DNA of 64,000 nt from Notamacropus eugenii (taxonomy: Eukaryota; Chordata; Mammalia; Diprotodontia; Macropodidae): positions 11,755,001 to 11,819,000 of the forward strand of contig NC_092872.1 of assembly GCF_028372415.1 (NCBI RefSeq). Reading direction: 5' to 3'. Below are positions 59,101 through 64,000 of the stretch, one piece after another (position 1 is the first letter of the stretch; each line of letters starts with the position of its first letter). The notes under the pieces are model-generated. The model worked only from the letters and a program-made list of their open reading frames with translations. It had not been told where the DNA came from and did no database searches. The translations under genes and the position numbers were made by a program.

Positions 59101-62100
59101 TTGTGACCAGGGAGCGTTTCATTTTACTGTATGTCTCACTTTCCCTATAAGTGCAATGCATCTTTTGGAAAAATATCCAAGTTCTTGCCTAATCGTTTCA
59201 GTTGCAAAGAGTTTACTGATTCTTTGCTTTTCCTCCTTCTATTTAACTGGTTCCTTACAGTATATATATTACAATTCTTTCTTGGCTGATAAAAATACCT
59301 AAAGCTGGAATGTTCAATTGAAACTTCTCAGAAGACATACAAATTCAGTACCAGACTAACATGCCTTAGATTTTTCTAGTACATGATACAGCAAGAAACC
59401 TTGGAGAGTTGGGGGAAGAAGTCATACCATAATACCAGATCTTTAATGGAATACAAGTCAATTTTTTAAAAATACTAAATATTACAAACAAATTAATTCA
59501 TGTCCTAATTAGGATAACCAGTGCTCTAAAGGAGTTATGAACTAAGGAGAAAAGGAGAGCAAAAGAAGTTTTCTGGGCAGAGCCAAGATGGCAGTGTAGA
59601 AACAGGGACCTGCTAGAGCTCTCCCCACAAACCCCTCAAAAAAATCTGTAAACAAATTCTAGAACAGCAGAAGCCACAAAAGGATAGACTGAAGCAAATT
59701 TCCAACCCAAGACAATCTGGAAGGTCGACAGGAAGAGTCTATAACACCGGGCTGGGAGAAAGCACAGGGTGAGCTGAATATGAAGGGATGATATCTAAAA
59801 AAGAAAATTAAGTATTGAGAGGAATGAACTAGGAGAAAGAGAAAGGGAGAGGTAGAATGTAGTAAATCATCTCACATAAAAGAAGAAAGAGCTTATGGAC
59901 GATGGAGGGCAAGAAAGGAAAGATGGAGCCTTCCTTTCATTGGATTGGCTTCAGGAGGGAAGAACATCTCACTCAATTGGGTACAGATGCTAATCTTACT
60001 ATACAGGAAAATGGGGGTGGGGGAGAGAAGAGGATATAGAGGGGGACAATAGAAGGTACAGCAAATTGGGGAAAGGGGTAATTGGAAGCAAACACTTTGG
60101 CAGAGGGACAGGTCAAAAAAGAATAGAATAAATGGAGGGTGGGACAGGACAGAGGGAAATACAGTTCGGCATAGACAAGATCTATATGTGGAGCCTCTTA
60201 CACTAATGAAATTGCAGGTTTAGTAAAAAACAAAAACAAAAACAAATTACAGAATTTTGGGTCTGGGAGCAGAAGCCCTAAACCCTTCCCTGGTTTGTCT
60301 TGGGTGAGTCACTTCACCAACTAGGCTGCTACATGGCTCAGTGGAGAGAGCAAGGTTTAAAAGTTATGCCCCCAGACTTTAGTTGGGATGACTCTAGAAA
60401 AATCACAATCTCTCTCAGCCTTAGTTTTCTTATCTGTAAAATGGGAATAATCACCACAACAACTAACAGATAAGGACTGGCAAACTTTACAAGTGCTACA
60501 TATATGGTAGTATTACAAGTACCAGTTTTCTTGTCTGTAAAATAGAGATAATTCTTAAACTGCTTACTTTACCAGACTATTGTAAGTATATTTCTAACTA
60601 CCCAAGTGTACAATATTTTTTATCCAGTAACACCATCAAATTGGTAGAGAGAAAAATTAGAATAGTAAGAAGGCAGAGAGGATTCTGGGAAGAGATGGCA
60701 GAATAAGGCAGGAAATTACAATGGAAGGGGTCTCCCAAATTTCCCCCAAAATAATTTAAAATAATGCCTCAAAGTGAACTTTAGCGTGGCAGAAATGATT
60801 AAAAATCAGGATAAAGCAGTTGTCTGGACAAAGATAACTTGGGAGGATCTTAAGAAATACCTGACCTCTCAAGTAGTGGTCTAGCCTGACCAAAGTGTAG
60901 ATACTTCCAAATCAACAAACAACAAAGCCTAGGGGCAGCTGTGTGGCAGCAGATTCAGTCTGAGGAACTTTTGACCTACTAATAGTGTGGGGTTCAGACA
61001 GCTGATCAAGGGAAGATTGCAGGGCTCTCCTCTGGTCATTAGGGGGTCCCTGGGTGTGACTGTAGGTAAGGAGCAAGTATACACTTATAAGAGTACTTAC
61101 AGAGGGGAGGTGGGCCTTCCTGGCCGTAGTCACTTAAATGAGAGTGGGGCTACTGTTTTTGGTTCCAGGATAGAAGGGTGAGCTGAAGCTTGCAACCCTA
61201 GGTGGGACTACAAGGAGTAAGAGCTTTTGCAGTGACAACATTGCTGGAGGCCTTAGTCATGGCTCAGGGTCACAGAGGATTATTTGAAGTCAGGTCCTTG
61301 GATATGGCTCAGAAAACAACAGCATGAAAAACCTGAAGCTTGAGATAGTATCCCTCCCTTACTGTCAAGTCATTTCAGTCATGTCCAACAATCCCTGATC
61401 CCATTTAAGGTTTTCTTAGCAAAGACACTGGAGAAGTTTGCCATTTTCATTTCTGGCTCATCCTAGTGCTTTATCCACTGTTCAATTCCCACAACTAGGA
61501 AATGGAGCCCAACTTTATAGCCCATCAGATTAACAGTTAAGAAATAAGTTGCTTGAGAGAGAGAATGAGAACTTGATTGCTGCTATGGTGATAGAGAAGA
61601 TCTGGGTTCAAACTCAGAAGATAGTAACTGAGTTAAAACAACTATTTCTACTTCAAAGAAAAATTGGAAATGGTCATAAGTCCCAAAAAAATTTTCTTAT
61701 ATTTATTTTTTAGTTTTCAACATTCACTTTTATCAGATTTTAAGTTCTAAATTTTCTTCCCCTCCTTGCCCTCTTCCCTGCCCAGGACAGCATGTAATCT
61801 GATATAAGCCATACGTGTACAATGTATATTAAACATATTTCCACATTAGTTATATGGTAAAGAAGAATTAGAACCAAAGGGAAAAAAACCACAACAAAGG
61901 AAAAAAAAAGGAAATAGTGTGCTTTGATCCCTATTCAGATTCCAGAGTTCCTTCTCTAGACGTGGACAGCATTTTCCATTATGAGGTTTTGGCAACTGTG
62001 TAATATTCTTGCATTGCTGAGAAGAGTCAAGTCTATTAAAGTTGATCATCACACAATGTTACTGTTGCTGTGCACAATGTTCTCCTGGTTCTGCTCACTT

Positions 62101-64000
62101 CACTCAGCCATCAGTTGATGTAAGTTCTTCCGGGTTTTTTTTGAAGTCTACCTGCTCATCATTTCTTATGGAACAACAGTATTCCATTACATTCACATAC
62201 CCCAGTCATTCAGTCATTCCCCAATTGGTGGGCACCTGTTCAATTTCCAATTCTTTATCATCACAAAAAAAGCTGCTATAAATATTTTTGGACATGTGGA
62301 TCCTTTCCCATTTTTATGATCCCTTTAGGATACAGACTAAGAAGTGGTATTGCTGGATCAACGGGTATGCATGGTTTGATAGCCCTTTGGACATAGTTCC
62401 AAATTGCTCTCCAGAATGACTGCACATTGCAATTCACAATTCCACCAACAATGCATTAGTGTTCCAATTTCCCCACATCTTTTCCAACATTTACCATTTT
62501 TCTGTTTCATCATGTTAACCAATCCGATAGAGGTGGTGTGGTACCTCAGAGTCATTTTAATTTGCATTTCTCTAATCAATAGTGACTTAGAGCATTATTT
62601 CATGACTATAGATAGCTTTAATTTCTTCATCTGAATATGGCCTGATCATATCCTTTGGCCATTTTTCAGTTGGGGACCAACTTGAAATGTTAGCTTGTCC
62701 AACAAGAGAAGAAAAAGAAATTGAAACAATTAGAATAGGCAATGAAGAAACAAAGCTATCATTCTTTGTAGATGATATGAGAGTATACTTAGAATCCTAG
62801 AGAATTAACTAAAAAACTACTTGAAATAATTAACAACTTTAGCAAAGTTGCAGGATATGAAATAAACTCACAGAAATCATGGGGATTTCTATATATTACT
62901 ATCGAAGTCCAACAGTAAGAGATACAAAGAGAAACTCCATTTAAAGTTACTGTAAACATTATAAATTATTTGAGAGTCTACCTGCCAAGACAAACCCAGG
63001 AACTATATGAACACGATTACGAAAAACTTTCCATACAAATAAAGTCAAATCTAAATAACTGGAAAAACATGAGTTGCTCATGAGTAGAATAAGCTAATAT
63101 AATAAAAGCAACAATCCTACCTAAGTTAATTTACTTATTTTAGTGTCATACCAATTAAATTACAAAAAATTATTTCATAGAACTAGGAAAAATTATAACG
63201 AAGTTCATCTGGAAGAACAAAAAGTCCAGAATATCAAGTGAATTAATGAAAAGAAATGCAAAAAAACCCCCCAAAAACCAAAATAAAGGGAAGGTGGCTT
63301 AGCCATACCAGATCTAAAATCACATTATAAAGCAGTGATCATCAAAAACATTTGGTACTAGCTAAGAAATAGAGTGGTGGGTCAGTGGAAGAGGTTAGGT
63401 ACACAAGACACAGTAGTCAATGACTACAGTAATCTATTTTTTGATAAACCCAAAGATTCCAGTTTCTGGGATAAGAACTCACTATTTTAACAAAAACTAC
63501 TGGGAAAATTGTAAAATAGTATGGTAGAAACTAGGCAGAGACCAAAATCTTACATTGTATATCAAGATAAAGTCAAAATGGATACATGTTTTAGACACAG
63601 AGGGTGATACCACAATCAAATTAGGAGAGCAAGAAATAGTTTACCTATCAGATCTATGAAGAATGAAAGAATTTATGATCAAACAAGAGCTAGAGAACAT
63701 TATGAAATACAAAATAGATGATTTTGATTACATTAAATTAAAAAGATTTTGTATAAAGCCAGCACAACCAAGATTAGAAGGGAAGCAGAGAGCCAACAAT
63801 TTTTATAGCCACTGTCTCTGAAAAAGGCCTCATTTTCAAAATACATAGGGAACTGACCCAAAAGAGTTCTTCAAAGAGCTTAAAAATAACTTTAAATGAT
63901 AGTAAGAGAAATGGAAGAAAAATTAGGGAAAAAAAATAAAGAGCAATGCAAGAAAATTATGAAAAGATAATCAACTGGAAAAAAGAAATCCAAAAACTTA
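49403..64000 (-). CDS. SETD2: SETD2 3' end (histone H3K36 methyltransferase), 3 exons plus 3' UTR, 5' partial
   Basis: SETD2 trimethylates H3K36 co-transcriptionally. The coding exons on the minus strand are 51198-51278, 50848-50949 and 50113-50274; 115 codons including the stop. They encode [81 protein letters not shown] and the tail [11 protein letters not shown]. This is the SRI domain, which binds the Ser2/Ser5-phosphorylated CTD of RNA polymerase II. All three exons are phase 0. The catalytic SET domain and WW domain lie upstream, beyond 64000. The UTR ends near an AATAAA on the minus strand at 49403-49408. CCDC12, another neighbour in human, was considered and excluded by sequence. Confidence 0.95.
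50113..50274 (-). CDS. SETD2: SETD2 last coding exon (SRI domain)
   Basis: Encodes [40 protein letters not shown] and [13 protein letters not shown], with stop at 50113-50115. Near-identical to the human tail as I recall it. Confidence 0.96.
   Translation of the reverse strand: MTHGVMNKELKYCKNPEDLECNENVKHKTKEYIKKYMQKFGTVYKPKEDTDLE
50848..50949 (-). CDS. SETD2: SETD2 penultimate exon (SRI domain)
   Basis: Encodes [20 protein letters not shown] and [14 protein letters not shown], 34 codons. The donor is GTATTC. Confidence 0.96.
51198..51278 (-). CDS. SETD2: SETD2 exon before the SRI core
   Basis: Encodes [20 protein letters not shown] and KEVFRKE, 27 codons. The acceptor is TTGTCTAG and the donor GTGAGG. 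Confidence 0.95.
51279..52560. other. SETD2 intron, unassigned part
   Basis: AT-rich intron upstream of the SRI exons. No exon or clear repeat recognised. Confidence 0.4.
52570..53245 (+). mobile_element. L1 3' end (ORF2 tail plus 3' UTR)
   Basis: Runs from the ORF2 tail (AAGAATTGGAAACTGAATGG, ATCCATTGGGGAATGGTAGA) through AAAGTGAAGTGAGCAGGAAC and CAATACAATGATCCAAGACA to the 3' UTR end TTTTACATGTAATTGAAAAA. 5'-truncated, antisense to SETD2. Confidence 0.92.
53250..55080. other. SETD2 intron, unassigned part
   Basis: AT-rich; no exon or clear repeat recognised. Confidence 0.4.
55085..55225 (+). mobile_element. L1 3' UTR fragment
   Basis: GCATGACTTTACATTTATAA, TGCTTGCCTTCTCAATGGAG and GGATTTGGAACAGAAAAT match the end of the L1 3' UTR. 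Confidence 0.75.
55226..57200. other. SETD2 intron, unassigned part
   Basis: AT-rich intron; no exon or clear repeat recognised. Confidence 0.4.
57205..57436 (+). repeat. L2-type 3' end remnant
   Basis: Ends AATGCATTC-like into AATAAATGTTTATTAAATTG, the L2 end. Heavily decayed. Confidence 0.5.
57437..58240. other. SETD2 intron, unassigned part
   Basis: AT-rich; no exon or clear repeat recognised. Confidence 0.4.
58250..59160 (+). mobile_element. L2-type LINE, long 3' fragment
   Basis: Follows the L2 ORF2 tail and UTR: AAAGGCACCACACTACCCTT, GTATTACTGCAAAGGCCAAA, CAAATCTCTACTTCAACCAT, CTCCTCACACAAGATATTCC and CCCACTGAAAAGCAAGCTCT. The 110-codon frame at 58685-59017 lies within it. Confidence 0.8.
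59573..60210 (+). mobile_element. L1 5' UTR fragment
   Basis: Starts GGGCAGAGCCAAGATGGCAG, continues AATTCTAGAACAGCAGAAGC, CCAACCCAAGACAATCTGGA and a G/A-rich part. It matches the start of a marsupial L1 by memory; the later part is less sure. Confidence 0.6.
60325..60600 (+). repeat. SINE remnants
   Basis: GGCTGCTACATGGCTCAGTG then CTCTCTCAGCCTTAGTTTTC and CTGTAAAATGGGAATAATC; a second tail follows near 60530. Confidence 0.65.
61350..61500 (-). mobile_element. MAR1-type SINE, reversed, in L1 5' UTR
   Basis: On the plus strand TCATTTCAGTCATGTCCAAC, TTTAAGGTTTTCTTAGCAAA and CACTGGAGAAGTTTGCCATT are the reversed 3' half of the family at 7943-8176. Confidence 0.8.
61690..63865 (-). mobile_element. 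L1 with 5' inversion (twin priming), inside an older L1
   Basis: 61690-62690 is the L1 3' UTR and ORF2 tail on the minus strand (reversed CCATTGCAT... as CAACAATGCATTAGTGTTCC, TAGAGGTGGTGTGGTACCTC, CTTTGGCCATTTTTCAGTTG). 62691-63865 is the ORF2 segment just upstream, on the plus strand (AGAAATTGAAACAATTAGAA, ACCTGCCAAGACAAACCCAG, AATAGAGTGGTGGGTCAGTG, AAGGCCTCATTTTCAAAATA). The plus-strand part stops about where the minus-strand part begins in the L1 sequence. CCCAAAA at both outer edges is a candidate target duplication. Confidence 0.88.

Larger units (their letters stand above)
60675..64000 (+). mobile_element. Older L1, 5' UTR plus ORF1 start, interrupted
   Basis: The 5' UTR starts near 60675 (GGGAAGAGATGGCAGAATAA, TTTAAAATAATGCCTCAAAG). 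ORF1-type sequence lies at about 61590-61689 (TATGGTGATAGAGAAGATCT, TTGGAAATGGTCATAAG) and resumes at about 63866 (GAGTTCTTCAAAGAGCTTAA, GAAATGGAAGAAAAATTAGG, GCAATGCAAGAAAATTATGA). Between them lie a reversed SINE (61350-61500) and a younger L1 (61690-63865). It continues past the window. Confidence 0.82.

Noticed and set aside
51279-64000. A further upstream SETD2 exon (the segment before [11 protein letters not shown])
   Set aside because: I looked on the minus strand for the expected acidic segment with TPTYDENP and found nothing; the intron probably runs past the window.

Overview
The window is nuclear DNA from a marsupial, most likely an opossum or a relative. The interspersed repeats point to this: a tRNA-headed CORE-SINE of the MAR1 type (7943-8176), THER/MIR-type SINEs, L2 and L3/CR1 remnants, and L1 copies whose 5' and 3' ends match the marsupial L1 families. 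The exact species cannot be fixed from sequence alone. The gene order NBEAL2 > NRADD > < SETD2 is the one I recall for human 3p21.31.

Region 1-35460 (+ strand) holds the 3' half of NBEAL2. There are 29 consecutive coding exons that join in one open frame of 1405 residues and end in a stop at 34751-34753, with an AATAAA at 35436. They encode the middle region, the PH-like domain, the BEACH domain and the C-terminal WD40 repeats. The introns hold SINEs, L2, an old reversed L1, an L3/CR1 remnant, nested L1 3' ends, two full-length 7SL RNA-derived copies and a small hAT element nested in a SINE.

Region 35460-37610 is a short intergenic stretch that runs into a GC-rich CpG island with GC boxes. 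From it starts a complete six-exon gene (37611-44184, + strand) for a 378-residue p75NTR-like receptor. It has a signal peptide, cysteine-rich TNFR repeats, a p75-type transmembrane helix, a death domain and a PDZ-ligand tail. This is the NRADD/NRH1 gene, which is a pseudogene in human (NRADDP). Here it has its ectodomain, but with what looks like an in-frame loss across the CRD2/CRD3 boundary.

Region 49400-51278 (- strand) is the 3' end of SETD2: 3' UTR and the last three coding exons, which make the SRI domain that binds the phosphorylated tail of RNA polymerase II. NRADD and SETD2 are convergent. The rest, to 64000, is the upstream SETD2 intron (at least 12.7 kb). I recognise no further exon in it. 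It carries L1, L2 and SINE copies and ends in a nested structure: a 5'-inverted (twin-primed) L1 inside ORF1 of an older L1.

The three genes are not an operon-like system. NBEAL2 acts in platelet alpha-granule biogenesis, NRADD/NRH1 is a neurotrophin-receptor-like death-domain protein, and SETD2 is the H3K36 trimethyltransferase.
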